41,004 bases of DNA from Roseomonas sp. 18066 (lineage in GTDB: Bacteria > Pseudomonadota > Alphaproteobacteria > Acetobacterales > Acetobacteraceae), in contig NZ_CACSJM010000039.1 in NCBI RefSeq assembly GCF_902706185.1, positions 1 through 41,004 on the forward strand, given 5' to 3'. Below, piece by piece: positions 17,005 through 26,467 of the stretch; position 1 is the stretch's first letter, and each line of letters begins with the position of its first letter. Under the pieces are notes generated by a model that was not told the origin of the DNA, did not search any database, and was given only the letters and a program-made list of their open reading frames with translations. A program made the position numbers and the translations under genes.

Positions 17005-18171
17005 ATGGATTTTGCGGCGAGCGCGGAGCAGGACGCGCTGCGCGAGGCGATCGCGCGGCTGTGCCAGGGGTTCGGCGACGACTACTGGCTGGCGCGCGAC
17101 ACCGACGGGCGCTTTCCCGCGGAATTCCACCAGGCGCTGGCCAGGGATGGGTGGCTGGGCGTCTGCATGCCGGCTGAGCTCGGCGGCGCCGGGCTCGGCA
17201 TCACCGAAGCCGCGATCATGATGCGGACCATCGCCGAATCAGGGGCCGGGATGACCGGCGCCTCGGCGGTACATATGAACATCTTCGGGCTGAACCCCGT
17301 CGTGGTCTTCGGCAATGACGCGCAGAAGGCGCGGATGCTGCCGCCGCTGATCGCCGGGACGGAGCAGGCCTGCTTCGCGGTGACGGAGCCGAACACCGGC
17401 CTCGACACGACGCAGCTGCGGACGCGGGCGGAGAAGCGCGGCGACCACTATGTCGTGCATGGGCAGAAGGTGTGGATCTCGACGGCGCAGGTCGCCGAGA
17501 AAGTGCTGCTGCTGGCGCGCACCACGCCGATCGAGCAGGTGGCGAAGCGCACCCAGGGGCTGAGCCTGTTCTACACCACGCTGGACCGGGCGAAGGTGCA
17601 GGTGCGGGAAATCCCGAAGATGGGGCGCAAGGCGGTCGATTCGAACGAGCTGTTCTTCGACGGGCTGGAAGTGCCCGAGGCCGACCGCATCGGCGAGGAG
17701 GGGCGCGGCTTCGACTATATCCTGCACGGGTTGAACCCCGAGCGGATCCTGATCGCCGCGGAGGCGGTGGGGTTGGGCGTGGTCGCGCTGCAGCGGGCGA
17801 CCGCCTATGCCAAGGAGCGGCGGGTGTTCGGGCGCGCCATCGGGCAGAACCAGGCGATCCAGCATCCTTTGGCCGAGAGCTGGATGGAGCTGGAGGCGGC
17901 CTGGCTGATGGTGATGAAGGCGGCCTGGCGCTACGACCAGGGCCTGTCCTGCGGCGCCGAGGCTAACGCGGCGAAGTACCTGGCCGCCGAGGCCGGCTTC
18001 AAGGCCTGCACCCAGGCGGTGATGACGCATGGCGGCTTCGGCTATGCGCGCGAGTACCATGTGGAGCGTTATCTGCGGGAGGTGATGATCCCGCGCATCG
18101 CGCCGGTGAGTCCGCAGCTGGTGTTGTGTTTCATCGCGGAGAAGGTTTTGGGCCTGCCGAAATCTTACTGA
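17005..18171 (+). CDS. Acyl-CoA dehydrogenase, paralogue of the 14689 gene
   Basis: The 388-residue ACAD has FAVTEPNTGLDTTQLRT, HGQKVWISTAQVAEKVLLLARTTP and a C-terminal REYHVERYLREVMIPRIAPVSPQLV segment ending VLGLPKSY. It is similar in organisation to the ACAD two genes upstream, suggesting an old duplication. The ATG at 17005 follows GAAGGAAAGC. It is the last gene of the cluster; a bidirectional hairpin at 18181 separates it from the convergent Bug gene. The role is FAD-linked dehydrogenation of an acyl-CoA of unknown structure. Confidence 0.9.
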   Translation: MDFAASAEQDALREAIARLCQGFGDDYWLARDTDGRFPAEFHQALARDGWLGVCMPAELGGAGLGITEAAIMMRTIAESGAGMTGASAVHMNIFGLNPVVVFGNDAQKARMLPPLIAGTEQACFAVTEPNTGLDTTQLRTRAEKRGDHYVVHGQKVWISTAQVAEKVLLLARTTPIEQVAKRTQGLSLFYTTLDRAKVQVREIPKMGRKAVDSNELFFDGLEVPEADRIGEEGRGFDYILHGLNPERILIAAEAVGLGVVALQRATAYAKERRVFGRAIGQNQAIQHPLAESWMELEAAWLMVMKAAWRYDQGLSCGAEANAAKYLAAEAGFKACTQAVMTHGGFGYAREYHVERYLREVMIPRIAPVSPQLVLCFIAEKVLGLPKSY

Positions 18172-18180
18172 AGGCGGGGT

Positions 18181-18203
18181 CCGGGGGGATACTATCCCCC
18201 CGG
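18181..18203. terminator. Bidirectional terminator hairpin, family copy 6
   Basis: 10-bp stem with arm CCGGGGGGAT (18181-18190 with 18194-18203), loop ACT. It is followed by CCTTCTCTTCC on the plus strand and by ACCCCGCCTTC on the minus strand. It sits in the 42-base gap between convergent genes, so it can serve both. Stem and loop are identical to copy 3 read on the opposite strand. Confidence 0.7.
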
Positions 18204-18213
18204 CCTTCTCTTC

Positions 18214-19215
18214 CTACCCGGCATCCAGCTGAAGACCCTCCTTCTTCAGCACTTCCCCCCACTTCTCCGTCTCGGTCCTGACGAAGCCCGCGTATTGGGC
18301 TGGCGTCCCATAGGAGGGCACGCCCCCCATCTCGGCGAATCGCTTCTGGGTTTCGGGCAGGTCGAGCAGGGCTTTGATCTCGGCGTTCAGCGCGTTGACG
18401 ATGGGATCGGGCGTGCCCGCCGGCAGGAAGGCGCCGAACCAGGAGTTCACCTCGTAGTGGGCAAGCTCGGCCTGGGTCTCGCGCATGGCGGGCAGCTCGG
18501 GCAGCTGCGGGTTGCGCTCGGCGCTGGTGACGCCCAGCGCGCGGACGCGGCCGGCGCGGACCTGCTCGACGGCGCTGGTCAGGTTGTCGAAGCTGAACTG
18601 CACGTCGCCGGCGACGAGGGCGACCATGGCCGGGCCGGCGCCGCGGTAGTGGACGGCGGTGGCCTGGGTGCCGGTCAGCTGGTGGTACCAGACGGCCGAG
18701 AGATGCGGCGACTGGCCGAGGCCGGGGGTGCCGTAGGACAGCTTGCCCGGGTTGGCGCGGAGATAGGCCAGAAATTCCTGGGGGGTGTGGACGGGCAGGG
18801 AGGGATGGACCACCAGCACGTTCGGCCCGCGGATCATGTTGGAGACGGGCAGCAGCTGGTCGGCGCGGTAGGTCAGGTTGCGGAACAGCGAATAGGCGAT
18901 GGCCTGGGGCCCGATATTGCCCAGCAGGATGGTGTGGCCGTCGGGGCGGCTGCGGGCGACCTCGGCGCTGCCCAGGGTGCCGCCGGCGCCGGACTTGTTG
19001 TCGACGACGGCGTTCTGGCCCCAGCGCTGCGACAGATGGGCGGCCAGCAGGCGGCCCATGATGTCGGTGGTGCCGGCGGCGGCGGCGGGGACGACGACGC
19101 GGACGGTCTGGGTTGGCCGCCAGCCTTCCTGCTGGGGCGCCTGGGCGAAGGCTTTCGGCGCCAGGCCGAGGCCGACGGCCAGGACGGGCAGCCGGCGGCG
19201 CGGGATGGTGAGCAT
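18214..19215 (-). CDS. Bug-family (TctC-like) periplasmic substrate-binding protein
   Basis: The 333-residue protein starts with a Sec-type signal peptide (LTIPRRRLPVLAVGLGLAPKAFAQ). It then has the Bug/TTT fold: VRVVVPAAAAGTTDIMGR, VVDNKSGAGGTLGS, and later YGTPGLGQSPHLSA. These proteins capture carboxylates for tripartite tricarboxylate transporters, but tctA/tctB genes are not adjacent, so it is an orphan binding protein, a common arrangement. GAGGGAAG precedes the ATG at 19215. It lies downstream of the IclR gene on the same strand and probably feeds or senses the acid degraded by the neighbouring CoA genes (inferred). Confidence 0.9.
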   Translation of the reverse strand: MLTIPRRRLPVLAVGLGLAPKAFAQAPQQEGWRPTQTVRVVVPAAAAGTTDIMGRLLAAHLSQRWGQNAVVDNKSGAGGTLGSAEVARSRPDGHTILLGNIGPQAIAYSLFRNLTYRADQLLPVSNMIRGPNVLVVHPSLPVHTPQEFLAYLRANPGKLSYGTPGLGQSPHLSAVWYHQLTGTQATAVHYRGAGPAMVALVAGDVQFSFDNLTSAVEQVRAGRVRALGVTSAERNPQLPELPAMRETQAELAHYEVNSWFGAFLPAGTPDPIVNALNAEIKALLDLPETQKRFAEMGGVPSYGTPAQYAGFVRTETEKWGEVLKKEGLQLDAG

Positions 19216-19293
19216 GCTGTCTTCCCTCGGGACGTGGCCGCCTTGGGCGGTCCGGTTCGTGCGGGGAAGTTGAGCCGAAGCCGCGCCGGCTGT

Positions 19294-19311
19294 CATTCCA
19301 AAAAGGGAATG
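19294..19311 (-). promoter_or_regulatory. Candidate IclR-type palindrome upstream of the Bug gene
   Basis: Perfect inverted repeat CATTCC-N6-GGAATG, 79 bases upstream of the Bug start and directly after the IclR stop. GGAA/TTCC half-sites also occur in the IclR-hydratase gap at 20154-20168. The repeated core suggests a common regulator, possibly the adjacent IclR protein. No binding evidence. Confidence 0.4.
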
Positions 19312-20136
19312 CTATTCCGTATTGCGCATGTCGCCGCGGCGGGGGAACAGCGCCTTGCCGGTGAAGGCGGCCACATCCCGCAGCTCCTCGCCCAGGCGCG
19401 GGAAGACCTCGGGCGGGTGCTGGCCGGCGATGGTGATGCCGGACAGGCCGAAGCGCGGCTGGCCGTGCTGGTCGGGCACCAGGGCGGCGATGGTGATCAG
19501 CCCGCGATAGAGCTGGCTGTTGTCCAGGCTCCAGCCGCTGCGGCGGCTTTCCTCGACATCGGCCAGATAGGCCTCGAAGCTGGGCGGCGACTGCCAGCGG
19601 AGGCCGGCGAAGCGGCGGCGCAGCTCGTCCACCGGCAGGTCCAGGGCGGCGGCGACGCAGCGGCCGACGGCGCCGACCAGCATCGGCAGGCGCAGCCCCT
19701 CGCGCATCTCGACGCGGACGGCGGTGTGGCTGTGGGCGCGGTCGATCAGGACGATGTGGCCGTCCTCGGTGACGCGCCACAGCACGATCAGCATATCGTA
19801 GTTCAGCGCCAGCCGCTCCAGCTCCGGGCGGATCAGCTGGGCGTGGCTGACGCCGATCAGGCCGGCGGCGAGCTCGGCCACGGCCAGGCCCAGGGTGTAG
19901 GTCTTGTCGCTGTCGCGGAAGGCGGCGAAGCGGGCGCGGGTCAGGGTGCGCAGGATGTTGAAGCAGGTGCTGGGGCTGATGCCGGTGCCGCGCGCCACGG
20001 CGGCGACGCCGAGCGGCCCGGTGGCGCCGGCCAGGTGCTGCAGGATGCGGATGGCGTGGATCACGGCGCCGACGTCGCGCTGCGTGGCGGGATCTTTGTC
20101 GGGAGATGGGGCGGGGGTTGGGGCCAGGTTGTCCAT
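19312..20136 (-). CDS. IclR family transcriptional regulator
   Basis: The 274-residue regulator has an N-terminal winged helix (AIRILQHLAGATGPLGVAAVARGTGISPSTCFNILRTL, about residues 28-65) and a C-terminal IclR effector domain (ALNYDMLIVLWRVTEDGHIVLIDRAHS ... LPMLVGAVGRCVAAALDLP). The family senses small aromatic or aliphatic acids. The start at 20136 (MDNLAPTP) is preferred because the longer frame overlaps the divergent hydratase start. It is divergent from the hydratase/isomerase (67-base gap) and upstream of the Bug gene, so local control of both is likely. Confidence 0.88.
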   Translation of the reverse strand: MDNLAPTPAPSPDKDPATQRDVGAVIHAIRILQHLAGATGPLGVAAVARGTGISPSTCFNILRTLTRARFAAFRDSDKTYTLGLAVAELAAGLIGVSHAQLIRPELERLALNYDMLIVLWRVTEDGHIVLIDRAHSHTAVRVEMREGLRLPMLVGAVGRCVAAALDLPVDELRRRFAGLRWQSPPSFEAYLADVEESRRSGWSLDNSQLYRGLITIAALVPDQHGQPRFGLSGITIAGQHPPEVFPRLGEELRDVAAFTGKALFPRRGDMRNTE

Positions 20137-20153
20137 TCGATATCCCGATTGAT

Positions 20154-20168
20154 TTCCCGTATGCGGAA
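20154..20168. promoter_or_regulatory. Candidate IclR operator in a divergent promoter region
   Basis: TTCC-N7-GGAA inverted repeat (TTCCCGTATGCGGAA) in the 67-base gap between the IclR gene and the hydratase/isomerase gene. The position suits regulation of both. The half-sites match those of the 19294-19311 palindrome. Regulator identity is inferred from proximity only. Confidence 0.4.
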
Positions 20169-20203
20169 TGTAGCCTGCCTGCCCAGAAGAAGGAAACGCC
20201 GGC

Positions 20204-20980
20204 ATGAACGAGCCATCCCCCCCGCGGCTGATCGAGGAACGCGACGGCGCCGTGCTGGTGCTGACGCTGGACTATGCGGCGCGGCGCAATGCGCTGGCCC
20301 CGGCGTTGCGTGCCGAGATGGCGCGGGTGCTGGACCGCGTCGAAGGCGATCGCGAGATCCGCGCCGTGGTGGTGCAGGGCGCGGGCGGCACCTTCTGCTC
20401 CGGCGGCGACCTGTCGGGGATGGATGTGGGCAGCGTGCTGGCGGGGCGGGAGCGGCTGCGCCCGGCGCATCAGGTGATCCGCCTGCTGGTGGCCGGCTCC
20501 AAGCCGGTGGTGGCCGCCGTCGAGGGCTGGGCGGCGGGCGCCGGCCTGTCGCTGGCCTGCGCCTGCGACACGGTGGTGGCGGCCGAGGATGCGCGCTTCA
20601 CGGCCGCCTTCGGCAAGGTCGGGCTGATGGCCGATCTGGGCCTGGCGCATACCCTGCCGCGCCGTGTCGGCCATGCGAAGGCGCGCCAGATCCTGCTGTA
20701 TGGCGAGCCGATCGACGCGGCGCAGGCGCTGGCGATGGGTCTGGCCGATGCCGTGGTGCCGAAGGGCCAGGCCTTCGCCGCCGCGATGGACAGGGCGCGC
20801 CTCCTGGCGGGGCAGGCGCCGGCGGCCGTGGCGCTGACCAAGCAGATGCTGGCCGAGGGGCTGGACCGCGCGCTGGAGCAGGAGACGCATTACCAGTCGC
20901 TGCTGTTCCTGACCGCCGACCATGCCGAGGGCAAGGCGGCCTTCTTCGGCAAGCGGGCGCCGCAGTTTACCGGAACATAG
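20204..20980 (+). CDS. Enoyl-CoA hydratase/isomerase family protein, PaaG-like
   Basis: The 258-residue crotonase-fold protein has oxyanion-hole motifs CSGGDLSG and VEGWAAGAG. The Glu of the hydratase PE motif is absent (FGKVGLMADLG). Instead Asp144 lies where PaaG-type isomerases carry their catalytic Asp in GLxPDxG. This favours isomerase activity (PaaG-like, double-bond or epoxide rearrangement) over plain hydration; that is inference from motif. AGAAGGAAACGCC precedes the ATG. It is divergent from the IclR regulator, which probably controls it. Confidence 0.87.
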   Translation: MNEPSPPRLIEERDGAVLVLTLDYAARRNALAPALRAEMARVLDRVEGDREIRAVVVQGAGGTFCSGGDLSGMDVGSVLAGRERLRPAHQVIRLLVAGSKPVVAAVEGWAAGAGLSLACACDTVVAAEDARFTAAFGKVGLMADLGLAHTLPRRVGHAKARQILLYGEPIDAAQALAMGLADAVVPKGQAFAAAMDRARLLAGQAPAAVALTKQMLAEGLDRALEQETHYQSLLFLTADHAEGKAAFFGKRAPQFTGT

Positions 20981-21041
20981 GCGCGGCCCCGGCAAGGCCG
21001 CCGGTTCATCCTGGCGTGAAGAACATCGCCGCCGCGTGATT

Positions 21042-21062
21042 GTCGCGGCGCGCGGCCGCGAC
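21042..21062. other. GC-rich hairpin upstream of the RTX gene
   Basis: Perfect 8-bp stem with arm GTCGCGGC (21042-21049 with 21055-21062) and a 5-base loop, in the 194-base gap between the hydratase and RTX genes. It is not a member of the dispersed hairpin family and has no U-run. Nothing else convincing (no clear promoter) is seen in this gap. Confidence 0.35.
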
Positions 21063-21174
21063 GTTGAGGCACCGCGCGCGGCCCTGCGCGAAAATCCCCC
21101 GTGGTAAAACCGTCCGGCCGGCCGGCAGAAGCTCCGTCGCGCGCTGTTCCAGGACGGAAGGGGGCTTCGCGACC

Positions 21175-24100
21175 ATGGCGACGATCATCGGGACGGGGGT
21201 GGCCAACACGCTGACCGGCACGGCGCTGGACGACACCCTCCAGGGGCTGGGCGGCAACGACGTCATCGATGGCGGGCTGGGCGCCGATATCCTGTCCGGC
21301 GGCACAGGCGACGACATCCTGGTCGGCGGCCGCGGCGCCGACACGCTGCATGGCGGCACCGGCAACGACATCTTCCGCTATCGCGCCGTGGCCGAGATGC
21401 ATCTCGACCGCATCATGGACTTTTCTCTCGGCGACCGGGTCGATCTCAGCGGGCTGGGGCTCAGCTTCCTCGGCGAGCGCGCCTTCACCGGCGCCGGCAT
21501 GGAGCTGCGCATCGCCTATCTGGGCGGCGCGACGCTGCTGCAGGTCGATGTCAGCGGGCTGGGCGCGGTGGAGCGGCAGCTCAGCATCAATGGCATCCAG
21601 CGCCTGGTCGAGACCGCCGGCGGCTCCGGCATCCTGGTCGCCGCCCCGCCGCTGGCCCTGGTCGGCACCGCGGCCGCCGACACCCTGACCGGCGGCGCCG
21701 GGGATGACCGGCTGTCGGGGCTGGGCGGCGCCGACACGCTGGAGGGCGGCGCCGGCAATGACGTGCTGGCCGGCGGCGAGGGCAACGACCTGCTGGTCGG
21801 CGGCGCCGGGGCCGACACGCTGCTGGGCGGGCCGGGCAACGACCTCTACCGCTACCGCGCCAACAACGAGTTCGACGGCGACCGGCTGGTCGATTTCGGC
21901 GAGGGCGACCGCATCGATTTCAGCGGGCTGACCAGCCTGGCCTATATCGCCGACGAGGCCTTCAGCCGCACCCCCGGCGAGATGCGCCTCAGCGGCAAGT
22001 GGCTGCAGCTCGACCTCGATGGCGACGGCGTCGCCGATGCCCAGGCCTGGATTTCCGGCGGCGGCATGCTGGTGGAGACCAGCCCGGGGTCGCGCGTGCT
22101 GCTGCGCGCCGGCTCGGTGCAGGTGACCGGCAGCGACAGCACCGAGACGCTGAATGGCGGCGGCGGCGCCGACCGCCTCGACGGCGCCGGCGGCAATGAC
22201 GCGATCAACGGGCTGGCCGGCGACGACATGCTCTATGGCGGCGCCGGCAACGACACGATCAATGGCGGCAGCGGCCATGACTGGCTGGAAGGCGGGCTGG
22301 GCGACGACACCCTGGCCGGCGGCAGCGGCAATGACCGGCTGATCGGCGGCAGCGGCAACGACGTGCTGGTCGGCGGGCTGGGCGCCGACATCCTGCGCGG
22401 CGGCAGCGGCAAGGATATTTTCCGCTATGCCAGCGTCGCGGAGCTGGATGGCGACATCATCCGCGACATGGAGGCGGGCGACCTGCTCAGCCTCTCGGCC
22501 ATGGGGCGCTACAGCTTCATCGGCAATGCCGGCTTCACCGGCGCCGGCATGGAGATCCGCTTCGACGGCGGCACGATGACTGTCGATATCGACGGCGACG
22601 GGCTGGCCGATGCGACGGCGGCCATCGACACCGGCGGCAAGCTGCTGGAAGGCCAGGTGGCGGGGTCGCTGACCCTGATCGTGGCGCAGGACCGCATCCT
22701 GAACGGCACCGCCGCCGCCAATACCCTGACCGGCGGCGCCGGGCAGGACACGATCTCCGGCCTCGACGGCGACGACACGCTGATCGGCGGCGCCGGCAAC
22801 GACACGCTGCGCGGCGGCAACGGCAATGACACGCTGCGCGGCGGCAGCGGCGGCGACACGCTGGAAGGCGGGCTGGGCTTCGACATCTTCGTCGTCGAGC
22901 CCGACCGCGGCCTGTTCAACACCGACACCATCCTCGACTTCAGCAGCGCCGACACGCTGGCCCTGACCGCCTTCTGGGCGCTGACCTGGCTGGGCGACAA
23001 CCCCTTCAGCGGCGCCCGGCCGGAGGCGCGGCAGGTGCGCACCAGCCTCGGCCTGCGCATCGACATCGACGCCGATGGCGACGGCCTGGCCGAGCAGACG
23101 GTGTTCCTGACCGGCAGCGGCGCGCTGCGCGAAAGCGCCACCGGGTCGCGCCTGCTGACCCTGGCGCCGGCGCGGCTGCTGACCGGCGACGCGGCGGCCA
23201 ATATCCTGATCGGCGATGCCGCCGACGACGTGCTGGTCGGGCTGGAGGGCGCCGACACCCTGGTCGGCTGGGGCGGCAACGACCGGCTGGAGGGCGGCCC
23301 CGGCGGCGACACGCTGCGCGGCGAGACCGGCGACGACATCCTGATCGGCGGCGCCGACAACGACATGCTGATCGGCGGGCTGGGCCGCGACCTGCTGACC
23401 GGCGGCAGCGGCGCCGATATCTTCCGCTTCAAGTCGGTCGCCGAGATCGGCCTGCTGGAAGACCGCATCACCGACCTGATGCCGGAGGACCGCATCGACC
23501 TGTCGCTGATCGACGACCTGCGCTTCACCGATGGCGGCTTCACCGGCCTCGCCGGCCAGGTGGTGGTGCTGGATGCCTGGCAGGGCCGCGACCTGGGCTG
23601 GACCTTCCTGGCGATCGACGCCGATGGCGACGGCCAGGCCGATGCCGTGCTGTCGATGGATGGCGACTTCGCGCTGGAGGAGGTGACCGCCGGCACCGAG
23701 ATCCTGCGCCGCGTCGCCGACCTGGTGCTCGATGGCGGCATCGGCAATGACGGGCTGACCGGCCGCGCCGGGCGCGACACCCTGTCGGGGCTCGACGGCA
23801 ACGACGTGCTGAACGGGCTGGGCGGCGACGACCTGCTGCGCGGCGGCGCCGGCCATGACACGCTGCTGGGCGGGTCGGGCCACGACGTGCTGCAGGGCGA
23901 CGACGGCAACGACACGCTGAATGGCAGCGCCGGCAACGACACGCTGCGCGGCGGCGCCGGCAATGACACGCTGGTCGGCGGGCTGGGCGCCGACCTGCTC
24001 AGCGGCGGCGCCGGCAACGACATCTTCAAATACGCCTCCGCCGCCGAGATGGCGGGCGACACCATCGCCGATTTCGCGGCCGGCGATTTTCTCGACCTCG

Positions 24101-25287
24101 CGGCGCTCGGGGCGCGCTTCCTGGGCGACGGCGCCTTCGCCGCCGACGGCACGGCGCAGCTGCGCGTCTGGCAGCTGGGCGTCACCTGGCTGGCGGTGGA
24201 CAGCGACGGCGACGGCCGCGCGGACGCCACGCTCAGCCTCGCCGGCAGCGTGCCGCTGGAAGAAAGCTTCACCGGCTCCGGCATCTATCGCCGCGTCGCC
24301 GACCTGGTGCTGACCGGCACCGCCGCCGCCGAGACGCTGCAGGGCCAGGCCGGCAACGACGTGCTGGCCGGGGCGGGCGGCGACGACATCCTGCTGGGCG
24401 CCGGCGGCAACGACATCCTCGATGGCGGCGCCGGCAACGACACGCTGAATGGCGGCCCGGGCAGCGATATCCTGACCGGGGGGCTCGGCAATGACAGCTT
24501 CGTTTGGAGCCAGCCGGAGCTGCTGGGCAGCTTCACCGACACCATCGTCGATCTCGGCGTCGGCGACCGCATCGACCTTTCCGCCCTGGGCGGCCGCTTC
24601 CTCGGCGCCACGGCCTTCTCGGCCGGCGGCGAGGCGGAAATCCGCCAGAACGGCAGCAGCCTGCTGGTCGACTGGAATGGCGACGGCTTCACCGATGGCG
24701 CGATCCAGGTGACCGGCCTCGCCGGGCTGCTGGAGGAAACCGCGCCCGGCATCTTCCAGCTTCCCGCGCCGCTGACCCTGTCGGGCACCAGCGGCGCCGA
24801 TGTGCTGACCGGTGGCGGCAATGCCGACACCATCAATGGCCAGGGCGGCAACGACATCATCGCCGGCGGCGGTGGCGACGACCTGCTGCTCGGCGGCAGC
24901 GGCAACGACATGCTGCTGGGCGGCGAGGGGCATGACCGGCTGGTCGGCGGCCCCGGCACCGACATCATGACCGGCGGCGCGGGCAATGACCGCTTCATCT
25001 TCAGCGAGGGCGATGTCGGGCTGGGCAGCGCCCGCGACGTCATCACCGATTTCAACGCTTCCGCCTATGTCGACCAGCTCGACCTCTCGGGCATCGATGC
25101 CGACCTGACCCAGGTGGGCGACCAGGCTTTTGTCCTGTCGCCCACCGGCAGCATCACCGGCGCCGGCCAGCTGGTCTTCGGCAATGGCATCCTCTACGGC
25201 AATGTCGATGCCGACCTGGCGCCGGATTTCGAGATCGCGCTGACCGGCGTCACCAGCCTGGCCAGCTACAATTTCTGGGCGCTCTAG
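21175..25287 (+). CDS. Large modular RTX calcium-binding protein
   Basis: The 1370-residue protein is almost entirely hemolysin-type repeats (GGxGxDxLx nonapeptides) organised in eight modules of about 150-195 residues. Each module has a block of nonapeptides, then a D-I-F-R/K-Y...D-x-I-x-D-F...D-x-I-D-L-S segment, and in modules 2-7 a DxDGDGxAD-like EF-hand motif. There is no N-terminal signal peptide and no catalytic domain; the C-terminus ends in hydrophobic ASYNFWAL. This fits type I secretion, but no ABC transporter, membrane-fusion or TolC gene is in the window. A surface-layer, adhesin or matrix role is possible; function is unknown. GGAAGGGG lies about 11 bases before the ATG. Confidence 0.85.
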   Translation: MATIIGTGVANTLTGTALDDTLQGLGGNDVIDGGLGADILSGGTGDDILVGGRGADTLHGGTGNDIFRYRAVAEMHLDRIMDFSLGDRVDLSGLGLSFLGERAFTGAGMELRIAYLGGATLLQVDVSGLGAVERQLSINGIQRLVETAGGSGILVAAPPLALVGTAAADTLTGGAGDDRLSGLGGADTLEGGAGNDVLAGGEGNDLLVGGAGADTLLGGPGNDLYRYRANNEFDGDRLVDFGEGDRIDFSGLTSLAYIADEAFSRTPGEMRLSGKWLQLDLDGDGVADAQAWISGGGMLVETSPGSRVLLRAGSVQVTGSDSTETLNGGGGADRLDGAGGNDAINGLAGDDMLYGGAGNDTINGGSGHDWLEGGLGDDTLAGGSGNDRLIGGSGNDVLVGGLGADILRGGSGKDIFRYASVAELDGDIIRDMEAGDLLSLSAMGRYSFIGNAGFTGAGMEIRFDGGTMTVDIDGDGLADATAAIDTGGKLLEGQVAGSLTLIVAQDRILNGTAAANTLTGGAGQDTISGLDGDDTLIGGAGNDTLRGGNGNDTLRGGSGGDTLEGGLGFDIFVVEPDRGLFNTDTILDFSSADTLALTAFWALTWLGDNPFSGARPEARQVRTSLGLRIDIDADGDGLAEQTVFLTGSGALRESATGSRLLTLAPARLLTGDAAANILIGDAADDVLVGLEGADTLVGWGGNDRLEGGPGGDTLRGETGDDILIGGADNDMLIGGLGRDLLTGGSGADIFRFKSVAEIGLLEDRITDLMPEDRIDLSLIDDLRFTDGGFTGLAGQVVVLDAWQGRDLGWTFLAIDADGDGQADAVLSMDGDFALEEVTAGTEILRRVADLVLDGGIGNDGLTGRAGRDTLSGLDGNDVLNGLGGDDLLRGGAGHDTLLGGSGHDVLQGDDGNDTLNGSAGNDTLRGGAGNDTLVGGLGADLLSGGAGNDIFKYASAAEMAGDTIADFAAGDFLDLAALGARFLGDGAFAADGTAQLRVWQLGVTWLAVDSDGDGRADATLSLAGSVPLEESFTGSGIYRRVADLVLTGTAAAETLQGQAGNDVLAGAGGDDILLGAGGNDILDGGAGNDTLNGGPGSDILTGGLGNDSFVWSQPELLGSFTDTIVDLGVGDRIDLSALGGRFLGATAFSAGGEAEIRQNGSSLLVDWNGDGFTDGAIQVTGLAGLLEETAPGIFQLPAPLTLSGTSGADVLTGGGNADTINGQGGNDIIAGGGGDDLLLGGSGNDMLLGGEGHDRLVGGPGTDIMTGGAGNDRFIFSEGDVGLGSARDVITDFNASAYVDQLDLSGIDADLTQVGDQAFVLSPTGSITGAGQLVFGNGILYGNVDADLAPDFEIALTGVTSLASYNFWAL
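21175..25287 (+). repeat. Eight-unit coding repeat within the RTX gene
   Basis: Approximate module boundaries by repeated protein landmarks: 21175, 21650, 22111, 22687, 23165, 23717, 24299, 24769, ending 25287. Modules 6 and 7 begin with the same ADLVL words and modules 2 and 8 with PLxLxGT. Modules 3 and 6 have the longest nonapeptide blocks, so unit length varies by repeat number. Confidence 0.8.
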
Positions 25288-25342
25288 GGTCCGGTCCAGC
25301 CTGTGCTTGGAATGACGCCGGGGGCGGGCTACTGCTTCGCCC

Positions 25343-26467
25343 ATGCGGATCCTGCACACCGCGGACTGGCACCTGGGCCGTTCGCTGCATGGCCAGCCTT
25401 TCCTGCCCGAGCAGGAATGGCTGCTGGCCGGCCCCTTCCTGGACATGCTGCGCGACACGCGCCCCGACCTGCTGCTGCTGGCCGGCGATGTCTATGACCG
25501 CGCCAACCCGCCCGCCGCGGCGGTGGAGCTGCTGGGCACGGTGCTGGACGCCATCATCCGCGGCCTGGGCATCCCTGTCGCCCTGATCGCCGGCAACCAT
25601 GACGAGGCCCGCCGCCTGGGCTTCGCCGCCCCGCTGCTGGCCCCGGCCGGGCTGCATATCGCCGGCACCGGCCAGGGTCGTGCCTTCCGCTTCGAGGATC
25701 GCCACGGGCCGCTGCAATTGCTGGCCGCCGACTATGCCTCGCCGGAGCAGCTGGCGGGGCATTTCCCGGAAGCCGGCATCACCGACCACGAGGCCGGCTT
25801 CGCGGCCGTGATGGGCCATCTGCGCGGGCTGCGCGACCCGGCGGCGCGGGCCATCGTCATGGCGCATGGCTTCGTCCAGGGCGGGCTCGAATCCGACAGC
25901 GAGCGGCTGCTGCAGGTGGGCGGCAGCGGCGCCGTCTCGGCCGCCCACCTGGCCGGCTTCGACTATGTGGCGCTGGGCCATCTGCACCGGCCGCAGGCGA
26001 TGGAGGGCGGCCGCATCCGCTATTCCGGCTCGCCGCTGGCCTATTCCTTCTCCGAGGCCGGGCAGCAGAAATCCGCCACCCTGCTGGAGATCGACGCGAC
26101 CGGCGCGGTGACGCTGGAAGAAATCCCGCTGCCGGCCCGCCACCCGCTGCGCCTGGTCACCGGCACGCTCGCCGAGGTGCTGGCCACCGCCGAGGCCCCC
26201 GGCCGCGAGGACTGGCTGCAGGTCACCCTGACCGACCGTCCCTTCGACGCCATGGCCCGGCTGCGCGAGGCCTTTCCCAATGTGCTCGACCTGCGTTTCC
26301 AGTCCCGCGCCGTCGCGGCCTCCTCGCCGCTGACCCGCGCCGGCGCCCGGCACAGCCCGCTGGCGGTGCTGGACGCCTTCTGGCTGGCGGTGCGCGGCGA
26401 GGCCCTGCCGGACGCGGCCCGCCCCCCCGCCATCGCCGCCATCGCCGGCGTGGGGGAGGAAGGCTGA
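25343..26467 (+). CDS. sbcD: Exonuclease SbcCD, nuclease subunit D
   Basis: The 374-residue protein has the Mre11/SbcD metallophosphatase motifs in order: ADWHLG (Asp8, His10), GDVYDRANP (Asp49), GNHDEARRLGF (Asn85, His86), then AHGF and GHLHRPQ. With SbcC it forms an ATP-regulated double-strand exonuclease and hairpin endonuclease acting on DNA ends and palindromes. Length and order are normal. The ATG of sbcC overlaps its stop, so the two are translationally coupled. It lies 55 bases after the RTX gene. Confidence 0.95.
   Translation: MRILHTADWHLGRSLHGQPFLPEQEWLLAGPFLDMLRDTRPDLLLLAGDVYDRANPPAAAVELLGTVLDAIIRGLGIPVALIAGNHDEARRLGFAAPLLAPAGLHIAGTGQGRAFRFEDRHGPLQLLAADYASPEQLAGHFPEAGITDHEAGFAAVMGHLRGLRDPAARAIVMAHGFVQGGLESDSERLLQVGGSGAVSAAHLAGFDYVALGHLHRPQAMEGGRIRYSGSPLAYSFSEAGQQKSATLLEIDATGAVTLEEIPLPARHPLRLVTGTLAEVLATAEAPGREDWLQVTLTDRPFDAMARLREAFPNVLDLRFQSRAVAASSPLTRAGARHSPLAVLDAFWLAVRGEALPDAARPPAIAAIAGVGEEG

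Noticed and set aside
21175..25287. Dense repeats considered as a CRISPR-like or satellite array
   Set aside because: The repeats are in-frame, imperfect and encode RTX nonapeptides; no regular spacers.
20890..25458. 1522-codon open frame antisense to the RTX gene
   Set aside because: It is low-complexity Ala/Val/Gln/Gly sequence mirroring the RTX nonapeptides; an artefact of GC-rich repeats with no recognisable domain.
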